Source of the DNA: Desulfonatronovibrio hydrogenovorans DSM 9292
GTDB lineage: Bacteria > Desulfobacterota > Desulfovibrionia > Desulfovibrionales > Desulfonatronovibrionaceae
NCBI RefSeq assembly: GCF_000686525.1
Contig: NZ_JMKT01000008.1
Coordinates: 372,001-436,000 of the forward strand
Reading direction: 5' to 3'
DNA length: 64,000 nt
Each line of letters starts with the position of its first letter. Within the stretch, counting starts at the first letter, position 1. The position numbers were made by a program, and so were the translations under genes. Shown piece after piece: positions 17,557 through 26,390 of this stretch. Below the pieces are notes generated by a model. That model had not been told where the DNA came from, searched no databases, and saw only the letters and a list, made by a program, of their open reading frames with translations.

Positions 17557-18373
17557 GGTGCTTTTGCTGGGAGGGATTTCCGAAGCCCTGGAGCTGGCAG
17601 CGGGATTATCTGAAAAGGGATTTGAGGTGCTGGTAAGCCGGGCTACCAGGATTGTCCAGATCGAGCCGGTTCTGTCTGGAGTGAGTTACCGGCACGGCAG
17701 GCTTGACAAAGATGGTCTGGTCCAGCTTGCTGGTAAGGAAAATATCGTTGCCATGATTGACTGCACCCATCCGTATGCATCAGAGATATCCTGGAACGGG
17801 TTCAGGGCGGCCCAGGATCTTGGCCTGCCCTTTTTTGTCTATGACCGACCAGGTCTTGATCCAGCATATCCGGGAATTTTAAGGGCCCGGGACCACTTTC
17901 ATGCTGCGGATCTGGCCTTTAATGGAAAGGGGGTTGTTTTTCTGAGCATTGGCTCCAAGAATATCCAGATCTATTCAAAACGGGCAGGGCAAAGGATATC
18001 CTCTCTGGCGGCCAGGGTCCTGCCCGGTCAGGAGATTCTGCATGGCTGCCTGGACGCCGGTCTTTGCTTCAGCATGATCATCCAGGCCAGGGGGTCATTC
18101 AGTGTAGAGGAAAATCTGACTCACCTGAAAATGGTCAAAGCTGAATGCCTGGTGACCAAAGACAGTGGTTTTGCAGGTGGAGTCCCGGCTAAATTTGAAG
18201 CTGCCAGCCAGCTCGGAATAAGGGTGATAGTGGTTGAACGTCCTTCCAGGCCGGGCAGGCTCAGATTCAAATCTATAGACAAACTGCTTGCCTGTTTAAG
18301 CAGTACTTTTTTCAAGGATCTGGCAGGATTTGCAGACCCACCAGAATCATGTCCGGGACATGGATGTGTTTAA
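17543..18373 (+). CDS. cbiJ: Cobalt-precorrin-6A reductase
   Basis: CbiJ/CobK reduces precorrin-6A with a nicotinamide cofactor. From ATG 17543 the 276-residue protein starts TKNRVLLLGGISEALELA, a nucleotide-binding glycine loop typical of the family. It has the DCTHPYASEIS motif, FLSIGSKN, and VTKDSGFAGGVPAKFEAA near the C-terminus. A longer frame from 17435 would read cbiH in another frame and is rejected. AGGGG lies before the ATG. The last 30 residues are Cys/Pro-containing and weakly conserved. Confidence 0.9.
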   Translation: MTKNRVLLLGGISEALELAAGLSEKGFEVLVSRATRIVQIEPVLSGVSYRHGRLDKDGLVQLAGKENIVAMIDCTHPYASEISWNGFRAAQDLGLPFFVYDRPGLDPAYPGILRARDHFHAADLAFNGKGVVFLSIGSKNIQIYSKRAGQRISSLAARVLPGQEILHGCLDAGLCFSMIIQARGSFSVEENLTHLKMVKAECLVTKDSGFAGGVPAKFEAASQLGIRVIVVERPSRPGRLRFKSIDKLLACLSSTFFKDLAGFADPPESCPGHGCV

Positions 18374-18399
18374 CAGCCAAGAAGGAATAAAGGTTTACT

Positions 18400-19194
18400 A
18401 TGATCAGGATGGATGAAACATGGAAGAGGCTTGAGCAGATAAGGATCAAAAAACCACTGGTTTTGAATATTACCAATGTGGTGGTGACCAATATTACGGC
18501 CAATGTGTTGCTGGCCCTGGGAGCTTCACCAGCCATGTCAGTTTCTGAGGATGAAATTGAAGAGCTTGTTTCCCTGGCCGGAGCTCTGGTCCTTAACCTG
18601 GGAACTCCCAGCAGAAGTCAGGTCAGGACCATGGATCTGGCTGGGAAAAAGGCCAGGGAGCTGGGAGTGCCGGTGGTGCTGGATCCTGTGGGAGCAGGAG
18701 CCAGCAAGACCAGAACCGAAACCCCCCTTGAATTTCTGGAAAAGGGCTTTGTGGATGTCCTCAGGGGTAATGCCTCGGAAATAATGGCTCTGGCTGGATC
18801 AACTGAAAAACCCAGGGGAGTGGACAGCCTGCACAAATCAGATCAGGCCGTGGAAGCGGCTTTTGGGCTTTCCCAGAAGTATGGATGCGTGGTCTGTGTG
18901 AGCGGTGAAAAGGATGTGGTGGTTTCTGGGCAGAATATCTGCAGAGTGCTGAACGGACAGGCCTTGATGACCCTGATCACGGGCATGGGCTGTTCCAGCA
19001 CCTGTCTGGTGGCCGCTTTTGCAGCTGTGGAAAAGGATCTGCTCAAGGCTACGGCCATGGGCATGGCCGTGATGGGCCTTTGCGGTGAGCTGGCGGCAAA
19101 AGAAGCCCAGGGTCCGGGAACACTGGAAACCATATTTCTGGATAAGCTTTACAGCCTGGAGGAGAAAGTTCTCCAGGGGATAAGGGTGGAGTAG
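18400..19194 (+). CDS. thiM: Hydroxyethylthiazole kinase
   Basis: ThiM phosphorylates the thiazole moiety for thiamine salvage. Family motifs are clear: PLVLNITNVVVTNITANVLLALGASPAMS at the N-terminus, VVLDPVGAGAS, LRGNASEI, and the TGMGCSSTC motif with the catalytic Cys. Length (264) is normal. It lies 26 bases after cbiJ, so it is likely carried on the cobalamin transcript although it belongs to another pathway. AAGGA precedes the ATG. Confidence 0.93.
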   Translation: MIRMDETWKRLEQIRIKKPLVLNITNVVVTNITANVLLALGASPAMSVSEDEIEELVSLAGALVLNLGTPSRSQVRTMDLAGKKARELGVPVVLDPVGAGASKTRTETPLEFLEKGFVDVLRGNASEIMALAGSTEKPRGVDSLHKSDQAVEAAFGLSQKYGCVVCVSGEKDVVVSGQNICRVLNGQALMTLITGMGCSSTCLVAAFAAVEKDLLKATAMGMAVMGLCGELAAKEAQGPGTLETIFLDKLYSLEEKVLQGIRVE

Positions 19195-19337
19195 TGGCAG
19201 GATGCGGTGCCCTGGCCTGCAGGTCCACCTTCAGGTCTTGATTTAGCCAGTCCTTAAGCCAGATCTGGACGATCACTTTTAAATCACGGATAGTGTTGAT
19301 AGGAGTTCGGGACATAATAACCTTAAGGAGGATGATT

Positions 19338-19454
19338 ATGGCAGAATTCAAATGTGAAAAGTGCGGCGCCACCAAGGAAGGAAGATGCAAACCCAAGAAA
19401 TGCCCCAAGTGCGGCGAACAGGGCTGCATGCACAAGGTTGAAGAAAAGAAGTAG
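19338..19454 (+). CDS. RCKP-type rubredoxin-like miniprotein
   Basis: A 38-residue protein starts at ATG 19338 behind an ideal ribosome-binding site (AAGGAGG). It has two CxxC pairs, C6-E-K-C9 and C22-P-K-C25, a Cys in RCKP at residue 17 and another at residue 30. The paired CxxC motifs would hold one Fe or Zn as in rubredoxin knuckles. The RCKP signature matches the family of tiny rubredoxin-like proteins seen in sulfate reducers. It stands alone with its own terminator just downstream. Role unknown; electron carrier or zinc protein are both possible. Confidence 0.85.
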   Translation: MAEFKCEKCGATKEGRCKPKKCPKCGEQGCMHKVEEKK

Positions 19455-19465
19455 GCAGCCCGATA

Positions 19466-19505
19466 CCTAGAGGGGTCGGCTGAAAGCCGGCCATTCTAGG
19501 TTTTT
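19466..19505 (+). terminator. Rho-independent terminator
   Basis: CCTAGA pairs with TCTAGG, with an inner stem GTCGGCT/AGCCGGC around GAA, followed by TTTTT. It ends the rubredoxin-like gene. Confidence 0.88.
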
Positions 19506-19546
19506 CAGCAATTCATTTCGAATTTGTAGTAATTGAGAGAGTAATC

Positions 19547-20326
19547 ATGGAAACACTTTCCGTAGGTGTGTGCCAAACCCCTGTATTCAATAAACTGGAA
19601 GAGATAAGTCCATGGCTGGATAAGATATCCAATGATTCCCCCGGAACCCTCTGGATCTTTCCAGAGCTGTTCCTGGGCGGATTCGACTATGAGAACAAGG
19701 AGGCCTGGGCTGAAAAAAGTCTTGAGCTTCAGGAAGTCATGACCAGGTTTGCTGCTGATACCGGGAACATCCTGGGTGGAAGCCTCTGGGACAGGCAGGA
19801 TGAGAAGTATTACAACACTTTTTATCTGTTTACTCCGGATCGTGGCGCTCTCAAGGTCTACAGCAAACTGCATCTTTTTTTGCCAGGCAAAGAGAATCAG
19901 TATTTCACAGCTGGTTCTGCTTGTCCTGATCCATTTGTACATCACGGCATAAAAATAGGATTCGCCATCTGTCACGACCTGCGCTATCCAGAACTGTTCC
20001 TGCACCAGCAGGGTAATGAACCGGATATTTTTATAGTCAACGCCCAGTGGCCTCTGGCCAGGATTGAGCACTGGCTGACTCTTTTAAGGGCCAGAGCCAT
20101 TGAAAACCAGTGTTACGTGCTGGCCTGTAACGGCATGGGCAATTCGGCCCTGGGCAGGCTGGCCGGACATTCCTGTCTGATCACCTCCTGGGGCAGAACC
20201 AGGTTCATCATCAATGAAGAGCCGGGTATGAAAAAGGCAGAGCTGGAAGAAGAGGTGATTGTAAAGGACAGGGAGATGTTTGACAGCAGACGCTCACCGT
20301 TTTTTGAGCTGAGGCTCAAGATCTGA
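19547..20326 (+). CDS. Nitrilase-superfamily amidohydrolase
   Basis: This 259-residue carbon-nitrogen hydrolase has the catalytic triad of the family: Glu40 in FPELFLGG, Lys107 in YSKLHLF and Cys142 in FAICHDLRYPE. Its length and the KLHLF and CHDLRYPE motifs are close to omega-amidase/YafV-type enzymes, which remove ammonia from alpha-ketoglutaramate or related amides. It is monocistronic, after the terminator of the miniprotein, and its last 11 bases overlap the convergent asparaginase gene. The substrate is an inference from motif resemblance. Confidence 0.88.
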   Translation: METLSVGVCQTPVFNKLEEISPWLDKISNDSPGTLWIFPELFLGGFDYENKEAWAEKSLELQEVMTRFAADTGNILGGSLWDRQDEKYYNTFYLFTPDRGALKVYSKLHLFLPGKENQYFTAGSACPDPFVHHGIKIGFAICHDLRYPELFLHQQGNEPDIFIVNAQWPLARIEHWLTLLRARAIENQCYVLACNGMGNSALGRLAGHSCLITSWGRTRFIINEEPGMKKAELEEEVIVKDREMFDSRRSPFFELRLKI

Positions 20327-20804
20327 TCTTTTCAAATTCACCAGATTCTTTGTTTTTGCGGACATTATCCCAGGCAAATATCCGGGCGTTCATGGCGATG
20401 TAAATACCGGGTTTCAGGATCTGAACCGCTGCCAGGGCAAATCCCAGGTTGAAAACTGCATCTGAGTCCCTGAAGGTAAAGGGAATCATGGCCCCGACCA
20501 GGACAACGGTCTTATCCTTGATGACCGGACCCAGAACCCGGGCAGTTTCAGCCATTGTATCAGTGCCGTGGGTGATGACGATTTGTTTTTCAGGGCAGCC
20601 AAGGCACTTTTCCAGAATTATCTTCCGGTCCTGCTCCTCCATAAACAGGCTGTCCTTGAGCATGATTATTTCCAGGCCAGTTTCCAGGGTGCAATTGCCC
20701 TGTCCCAGGATTTCATTGACGTGGGTCTTGGAAAGGATCAGCTCCCCATCGGTCTGCCTGTACTCCTTATCCAGAGTGCCTCCGGTTATGAATATTTTGA
20801 GCAT
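20316..20804 (-). CDS. Short asparaginase-family protein (N-terminal domain only)
   Basis: The 162-residue protein matches the N-terminal domain of L-asparaginases: the first catalytic Thr region ITGGTLDKEY and the second, THGTDTMAETA. The C-terminal domain of the usual 330-residue enzyme is absent, and the frame closes cleanly with no sign of a frameshift, so it resembles the stand-alone asparaginase-domain proteins of some bacteria. It starts two bases after the stop of the amino-acid permease, so the two are translationally coupled. That points to deamidation of imported asparagine or glutamine, or another amide. Confidence 0.82.
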   Translation of the reverse strand: MLKIFITGGTLDKEYRQTDGELILSKTHVNEILGQGNCTLETGLEIIMLKDSLFMEEQDRKIILEKCLGCPEKQIVITHGTDTMAETARVLGPVIKDKTVVLVGAMIPFTFRDSDAVFNLGFALAAVQILKPGIYIAMNARIFAWDNVRKNKESGEFEKIRS

Positions 20805-20806
20805 GG

Positions 20807-22588
20807 CTACATCCTCAGCCTGACTTTGTCCGGGGAGAGTTTTCTTTCCAGGCGGGCCGCCAGAATGCTCATGGCATAACAGCAGACGAAATAGAGCACT
20901 GCAATGGAAGTATAGATCTCAAAGGGATAGATCATGAGCCGGTTATTCAGGATCTGGGCCACATAGGTGAGTTCCATGACCCCGATGACAAAGGCCAGGG
21001 ACGTGTCCTTGAAGATGGCTATGAACTGGCCCACAATGGCTGGGATCATTTGTTTCAGGGCCTGGGGCAGGATGATCTTGCGCATGGTCTGAAAGTAGGT
21101 CAGCCCGGTACTGTAGGCGGCTTCAAACTGTCCCCTGGGAATGTTCTGGATACCTCCGCGGACAATTTCCGCTATATATGCCCCGGTGAAGATGGTCAGG
21201 GCTATGGTGGCACTCCAGAACACACTGATAAAAGTATTGAAGAATACCGGAATAAAGAAGTAGACCCAAAAAATGACTATGATCAGTGGGTTGCCCCGGA
21301 TGAATTCAATATACATCATGCACGGGATGCGCAGGATATTGTTCCTGGACATCCGGCCGAGCCCCACGATGAGTCCAATGAAAAAGCTGATGGAGATGGC
21401 GATTACCGACATGATGATGGAGAAGCTGAGGCCTCCAAGGCCCATGAACATGTCATCGGCCCGGCCATCGGGGAAACGCCAGATGAGCAGGGTTCTCAGG
21501 TTGTCCCAGATGACCTGCCAGTTGAATGAATAGAGTCCTTTGGCTCCCAGGTACAGTCCGTAGATGAACAGAGCCAGGAAAAAGGCTTTGACCAGAAAGA
21601 CCAGTCCTGTCCAGACTGACTGGGAGGCCTGCTTGTACAGGGTCTGGGCTCTGGTCAGCTTCAGACTCTCATCCCGGTCCGGGGTGAGCCTGAAAATCAG
21701 TCGTTCAGCGGTTAGAAATAACTTGACCACGGGCCAGGAAACAAAATTGTATCCGTAGGATATGATGTCGGCCTTTTTTTGAGTGGTCCGTCTGAGCCTG
21801 ACATTGATGGTATTGAGTATCCCGGAAATGGACAGGGAAAGGCTCAGATAAATCACGGTGGCGGCTGTGGTGGCCTCAAATCCCCTGAAAGTCAATGATT
21901 CGATCTGCTGGGACTGCCAGGTCAGGTCCGCCACCCCAACGACCATGGCCAGGGACGAGTTTTTCATGTTGTTCAGGAATTCGCTGCCCAAGGGAGGAAT
22001 GATGGCCCGGAAAGCCAGGGGCAGGATGATCTTGCGCATGATTTGAAAGTAACTGAGTCCGCTGGAATAAGAGGCTTCCAAAAGCCCCTTGTCAATGGAC
22101 TGGATTCCGGCCCTGATGACTTCGGCCATGAATGCCCCGGTATAAATGGCCAGACCGATGGTGGCACACCAGAATTCATAGTTTAGTCCGAACAGCCATT
22201 GTCTTGCTCCCATGGGCAGGGCCTGGGGCATGGCAAAGTACCAGAAAAAGAGCTGAACCAGAAGGGGAGTGTTGCGGAAAAATTCCACGTAGGCCGTAGA
22301 GACCCAGTAAAACGGCTTAAAGGTGGACAAACGGCCCAAGCCGAAAAAGGTGCCCAGGGCCAGGGCGACCACAGAGCTGATCAGGGTGATCTGCAGGGTG
22401 ACCTTCAGGCCGTATAACAGATAAAATCCGAAATTTTCCCCATAGGTGGGGTTGACTGTATAAAGTACGCTCCAGTTGAAGTTGTAGCCGAATTCAAAGA
22501 AAAAACCCCAATATATGAACGCAGCCCCAAAAATGGCCAGGAGTATGGAGTTTTGAACCCAGTTTTTGGACATCCAGGGTCTATGCAT
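20807..22588 (-). CDS. Amino-acid ABC transporter permease, two permease units fused
   Basis: A single polypeptide of about 593 residues holds two His/Glu/Gln/Arg-type permease domains, at roughly 55-285 and 385-585. Each carries the EAA loop that contacts the ATPase: LEASYSSGLSYFQIMRKIILP and FEAAYSTGLTYFQTMRKIILP. The usual arrangement is two separate proteins, as in GltJ/GltK or AapQ/AapM. I use the ATG at 22588 (MHRPWM); a TTG at 22606 lies inside a terminator-like hairpin and is less likely. The partners are the binding protein upstream and the ATPase before it. Confidence 0.9.
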   Translation of the reverse strand: MHRPWMSKNWVQNSILLAIFGAAFIYWGFFFEFGYNFNWSVLYTVNPTYGENFGFYLLYGLKVTLQITLISSVVALALGTFFGLGRLSTFKPFYWVSTAYVEFFRNTPLLVQLFFWYFAMPQALPMGARQWLFGLNYEFWCATIGLAIYTGAFMAEVIRAGIQSIDKGLLEASYSSGLSYFQIMRKIILPLAFRAIIPPLGSEFLNNMKNSSLAMVVGVADLTWQSQQIESLTFRGFEATTAATVIYLSLSLSISGILNTINVRLRRTTQKKADIISYGYNFVSWPVVKLFLTAERLIFRLTPDRDESLKLTRAQTLYKQASQSVWTGLVFLVKAFFLALFIYGLYLGAKGLYSFNWQVIWDNLRTLLIWRFPDGRADDMFMGLGGLSFSIIMSVIAISISFFIGLIVGLGRMSRNNILRIPCMMYIEFIRGNPLIIVIFWVYFFIPVFFNTFISVFWSATIALTIFTGAYIAEIVRGGIQNIPRGQFEAAYSTGLTYFQTMRKIILPQALKQMIPAIVGQFIAIFKDTSLAFVIGVMELTYVAQILNNRLMIYPFEIYTSIAVLYFVCCYAMSILAARLERKLSPDKVRLRM

Positions 22589-22604
22589 CTGGTAAACTAT
22601 CCAC

Positions 22605-22640
22605 AAAAAGGCCCGGAAATCATCTTTCCGGGCCTTTAGT
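22605..22640 (-). terminator. Intra-operon terminator/attenuator
   Basis: On the minus strand AAAGGCCCGGAAA pairs perfectly (13 bp) with TTTCCGGGCCTTT around a five-base loop, and a T run follows. It sits between the binding-protein and permease genes. Partial termination would give more binding protein than permease, as is common in ABC operons. Confidence 0.88.
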
Positions 22641-22658
22641 TGATTAAATCAGGCAGTT

Positions 22659-23486
22659 TTAGGGCCAGACTTCAATCTGACGGGTCATGGGGAAATAATA
22701 AGGGGTGTCAGGACCATACCATTTATTGTAGATTTCCATGTAGGTTCCGTCCAGCCACATGTCCTGCAGAGCAAAGTTGATGGCATCACGCCAGGCAGAG
22801 TCATTCTCTGGAACACCGATACCGTAAGGTTCGTCACTGATGAAGTCGCCAACCAGTTCCCATTTACCGGGTTCCTGAGCTGCATAGCCCAGAAGGATGG
22901 TGCTGTCAGTGGACCATCCGGCGACCCGGCCCAGCTTCAAAGCCTGGAAGGCTTCTGATTCTCTCTGAAAAGAGATCACGTTCTGTTCGTAGTTGGGATC
23001 GCCCATCTCCCGGAGCAGATTTTTGATGTTGATCTCGGAAGTAGTGCCCTGCATGGTGGCAATCCTTTTACCCACAAAGTCCTGGTGGTCAGTGTACTGG
23101 CCGACCGGGGCAAGGATTTTCTGACCGTCAAAAAAATAGGTAATGGAGAAGTCGATGACCCGGTCTCTTTCCCTGGTATGGGTCATATTGGCCACAGACA
23201 TGTCAATGCGGCCCTGCTGAACAAAGGTGATCCTGGTCCGGTTGGTAACAGCCACCCGTTCAATGTCCACACCCAGACGTTTGGCCACTTCTTCAGCGAT
23301 ATCCACGTCAAATCCGACCCACTCATTCTTTTCGTTGTAAAAAGCACCAGGAATAGAGTCAGTCATGATTCCTACCCGGACAACCCCGGATTCCATGACC
23401 CGGTCATAGGTGGGACCAGCCATTGTCATCTGGGCCGAGAACATGACCATGGCCAGGGCCAGGGCGAAGACTTTCCACATACGCAT
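22659..23486 (-). CDS. Amino-acid ABC transporter periplasmic binding protein
   Basis: A 275-residue SBP_bac_3-family protein with a clear signal peptide (MRMWK start, cleavage near MAGP). Typical motifs are VVRVGIMTDSIPGAFYNEKNEWVGFDVDIAEEVAKRLG, RIDMSVANMTHTRERDRVIDFS and GTTSEINIK. It should bind a polar or acidic amino acid in the periplasm. CAGGAGG precedes the ATG. The gene lies between the ATPase and permease genes of the same transporter. Confidence 0.92.
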   Translation of the reverse strand: MRMWKVFALALAMVMFSAQMTMAGPTYDRVMESGVVRVGIMTDSIPGAFYNEKNEWVGFDVDIAEEVAKRLGVDIERVAVTNRTRITFVQQGRIDMSVANMTHTRERDRVIDFSITYFFDGQKILAPVGQYTDHQDFVGKRIATMQGTTSEINIKNLLREMGDPNYEQNVISFQRESEAFQALKLGRVAGWSTDSTILLGYAAQEPGKWELVGDFISDEPYGIGVPENDSAWRDAINFALQDMWLDGTYMEIYNKWYGPDTPYYFPMTRQIEVWP

Positions 23487-23551
23487 TTTGCTACCTCCTG
23501 AAAATAGTTATGAAATGATCAAGCCAAGGAACATCCAAAAGCAAAGTTAAG

Positions 23552-23577
23552 CCGGCTTTATTAAAGACTGAAGCCGG
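23552..23577 (-). other. Hairpin between ATPase and binding-protein genes
   Basis: CCGGCTT and AAGCCGG pair around a 12-base loop in the 158-base gap. It lacks a strong T tract. It may be a weak terminator or an RNA-processing site within the transporter operon. Confidence 0.4.
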
Positions 23578-23644
23578 GGAAGGGCAAGAATCCAAGCCTG
23601 GTGCAGAATTCAAGGAACATGGGTCGTTTACACTGCACAATGAA

Positions 23645-24373
23645 TCAGTGGGACAGTATTTTGCTCAAAAAACCCTTGGCCCGATCTGTCTGGGGCTGGG
23701 TGAAAAAGAGGCTGGGAGTATTCTGTTCAACCAGCCTGCCTTCGTCCATGAAGATTACCCTGTCGGCCACTTCTCTGGCAAAGCCCATTTCATGAGTAAC
23801 TACCACCATGGTCATCCCTTCCAGAGCCAGGGCTTTCATTACATCAAGAACTTCATTGATCATTTCCGGGTCAAGGGCAGAAGTGGGTTCGTCAAAAAGC
23901 ATGATCTTTGGACTCATGGCCAGCCCCCTGGCAATGGCCACCCGCTGCTGCTGGCCACCTGAAAGCTGGGAGGGATAATGGTGGGCCTTGTCCGGGATAT
24001 TGACCTTATCCAGCAGGGCCATGCCCTTTTTCTGGGCCTCCTTGTCACTCATCCTGCGCACCAGAGAGGGGGCCAGGGTGATGTTCTGGAGTACGGTCAT
24101 GTGGGGATACAGGTTGAACTGCTGGAAGACAAAGCCGATTTCAGCCCTGAGCCTGGTCAGGTTGACGTTGGGGGCATAAAGGTTCAGCCCGTCCACAATG
24201 ATTTCGCCTTTCTGGATGGGCTCCAGTCTGTTGATGCAGCGGATCAGGGTGCTTTTGCCGGAACCGGAAGGGCCGCAGACTACTACTACCTCACCCTTTT
24301 CAATATGCAGGTCAATGTCATCGAGCACATGGAGGTTGTCGAACCATTTGTGGACATGTTTGAACTGGATCAA
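23645..24373 (-). CDS. Amino-acid ABC transporter ATP-binding protein
   Basis: A 242-residue GlnQ/GltL-type ATPase. The Walker A motif GPSGSGKST, the Q-loop [12 protein letters not shown], the LSGGQQQR signature, Walker [13 protein letters not shown] and the H-loop VVTHEMGFA are all present. It begins with TTG, preceded by CCGGAG at a suitable distance. It is the first gene of the transporter operon (ATPase, binding protein, fused permease, asparaginase-like). Confidence 0.93.
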   Translation of the reverse strand: MIQFKHVHKWFDNLHVLDDIDLHIEKGEVVVVCGPSGSGKSTLIRCINRLEPIQKGEIIVDGLNLYAPNVNLTRLRAEIGFVFQQFNLYPHMTVLQNITLAPSLVRRMSDKEAQKKGMALLDKVNIPDKAHHYPSQLSGGQQQRVAIARGLAMSPKIMLFDEPTSALDPEMINEVLDVMKALALEGMTMVVVTHEMGFAREVADRVIFMDEGRLVEQNTPSLFFTQPQTDRAKGFLSKILSH

Positions 24374-24473
24374 AATATACTCCGGAAAATGGACTCTGGA
24401 AAAGGAAAACCTTAGAATGGACGAATGTAGCTAACAAAGACATGGGCTGGAGGTCAAGAAAAAAACAGAGGAA

Positions 24474-25409
24474 TCAGGGCATGTATTGCCTGTAAAGATA
24501 AGGGTAAACATAGGGAGTGTCTGGCGGGGGGACTTCTTTAATCTCCAGAGCCCTGATCATGAGCATGTTCTGGCCAAAAACCAGGTCCTGATCAATCAGG
24601 CCTGTGACTGTGACCCAGGAATCCTGCTCAAAACTGTCAATCCCGTTACCCCGGACCAGGATTCCATAGAAAGTGGCATCTGCCAGACAGCAGGTGATGG
24701 CGGTTCTGGTTACAGCCAGCTCGTTTTCATTCATGGAAAGATCCCGGTACACAAAGCCAGTCAGCTGAATCTCCCTGTCTTGAAAATAGTGCTGGTAGGC
24801 TGAGATGACCAGCATGATATCCAGAAAACCCCTGTCCTGGACAATGATCCTGTTTTGAGTCAGCAGTTCACCGGCCAACCGGGAGTAGTACTCCTGATCG
24901 TACCAGAGCCCAAGCTCTTCCTTGAGGATCTGCTGTTCCTCGGGAAGTCCCTCGGCCCTGGAAGCCTGAATTTCAAACTCGTATTCCTCCCACCACTGAT
25001 GGTCAATCTCCCCGTTCCGGGCATATGGATCAGGCTGGGGGTCAGGGGTCTTTCTTGCCGGGACCTGGTGGAAGATGATCCCTTTTTTTGCAGCCAGGGT
25101 GCTGTCCAGCAGTTTTGGAGGAAGCAGAAAGCCCAGCACCAGGGGAAAGCTGAACAAAGCGTACATAATCTTTTGCCCAGATTTGGATTCGTGACCTTCA
25201 ATGCATCCACAGCCCATGGCGTGTTCATGGTTCGGTCGCTGTTCAGCCAGAATGGTCAGGGATTTGAAAGCGGCCAGAAAGAGGAGGCTGAAGGTAGAAA
25301 AATAAAAAAACGAAAGCATCTGGGGGGCCAGATAAAAAAGGATGTCTCCAGTATAAATGAGTCTGACCTGGAGGATGGCCAGAAAAAGAAGAATCAGGGC
25401 TTTTAGCAT
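24474..25409 (-). CDS. DUF1980/TIGR03943-family protein (putative permease partner)
   Basis: The 311-residue protein has N-terminal membrane segments (about residues 1-20, 28-50 and 80-100), a Cys-containing GCGCIEGHE loop, and a soluble C-terminal part ending in an OB-like region (EIQLTGFVYRD...ADATFYGILVRG...SWVTVTGLI). This is the pattern of the YcgQ family, which is normally encoded beside an ArsP/DUF318-type permease, as here. The substrate is not known. It closes the nine-gene minus-strand unit that starts at 35469. Confidence 0.8.
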   Translation of the reverse strand: MLKALILLFLAILQVRLIYTGDILFYLAPQMLSFFYFSTFSLLFLAAFKSLTILAEQRPNHEHAMGCGCIEGHESKSGQKIMYALFSFPLVLGFLLPPKLLDSTLAAKKGIIFHQVPARKTPDPQPDPYARNGEIDHQWWEEYEFEIQASRAEGLPEEQQILKEELGLWYDQEYYSRLAGELLTQNRIIVQDRGFLDIMLVISAYQHYFQDREIQLTGFVYRDLSMNENELAVTRTAITCCLADATFYGILVRGNGIDSFEQDSWVTVTGLIDQDLVFGQNMLMIRALEIKEVPPPDTPYVYPYLYRQYMP

Positions 25410-25482
25410 GTCTAATGATTGTCAGTAGGTTTTTATGGATCCAGGTCCCCGACAGTTGCCAGGGGGCCAATTGCTGGAAGTT

Positions 25483-26379
25483 TTAAAAGATCATCTGCAT
25501 TATCACAACGGAAACATAAACCGTCAGAACGACTGAGGCAATAAATACAGCCACGAAACGGACCGGAAAATAACCCAGGAGCATGGCCGTATTTTTTATG
25601 TCCAGCATAGGGCCGAAGACCAGAAAGGCTACGATGGACATGGTGGGGAATGTTGCTGCAAACGAGGCGGCCACAAAGGCGTCGGCAGTTGAGCACAACG
25701 ACAGGACATAGGCCATGAACATCATGATCAGGGGAGAAACATAGGCAGACTCAGCCAGATTAAATACCGCCTGCTGACTTAAGAAAACCTGAAAGAGAGA
25801 GGCAATGCCAGCGCCCAGGATAAAGTATTTTCCCACAGTAAAGAATTCATCAACAGTATGGTCAAATATTTTTTTCCATGATCCCCAACTGAAAAGCCTG
25901 TTTTTAGGTTCGGTCTCAAAAGACATGGTAAGTTCCCTGGGTATAAACCTCTCTTTTCTGGATTCCAGGAAAAAGTAGACCAGCAGACCCACTATCAGGG
26001 CCACAAAGGCGGCCAGACCAAACCTGAGAGCCACCACCTGCAGGTCGGATCTGAAGGCGTAAAAAGTGGAGGCCAAAACAATTGGATTCAGAATGGGTGC
26101 AGCCACCAGGAATACGGCTCCTGCGCATAAAGGCATTCCTTTACGGACCAGCCCCCGGATGACTGGAATGATGGCGCATTCGCATACAGGAAAGACTGCG
26201 CTGAGGATCAGAGCCGGAGGAATGGACAAAAGCGGGTTTGCCGGGAGGTATTTCTTAAAGAATTCTTTGGGAATAAATATCAGGACCAGGGAAGAGAAAA
26301 AAGCCCCCATCAGGATGAATGGGGCTGATTCAAAAATGATGCTCAGGAAGACCATCCCGGCAGTATGCAATGCTTCCAA
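25483..26379 (-). CDS. ArsP_1/DUF318-family permease
   Basis: This 298-residue integral membrane protein has eight or so hydrophobic segments and the family's FPVCECAIIPVIRGLVRKGMPL stretch with the paired Cys of a CxC motif, plus the C-terminal CSTADAFVAASFA segment. ArsP relatives export methylated or aromatic arsenicals; many DUF318 members paired with a DUF1980 protein have unknown cargo. It starts 11 bases after the phosphatase-fusion gene and is followed by the DUF1980 partner. Confidence 0.87.
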   Translation of the reverse strand: MEALHTAGMVFLSIIFESAPFILMGAFFSSLVLIFIPKEFFKKYLPANPLLSIPPALILSAVFPVCECAIIPVIRGLVRKGMPLCAGAVFLVAAPILNPIVLASTFYAFRSDLQVVALRFGLAAFVALIVGLLVYFFLESRKERFIPRELTMSFETEPKNRLFSWGSWKKIFDHTVDEFFTVGKYFILGAGIASLFQVFLSQQAVFNLAESAYVSPLIMMFMAYVLSLCSTADAFVAASFAATFPTMSIVAFLVFGPMLDIKNTAMLLGYFPVRFVAVFIASVVLTVYVSVVIMQMIF

Positions 26380-26390
26380 AACTCCCCCGG

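Noticed and set aside
20316-20804. Asparaginase as a truncated pseudogene
   Set aside because: Both catalytic motifs are intact, the start is coupled to the permease stop, and short single-domain members exist in the family.
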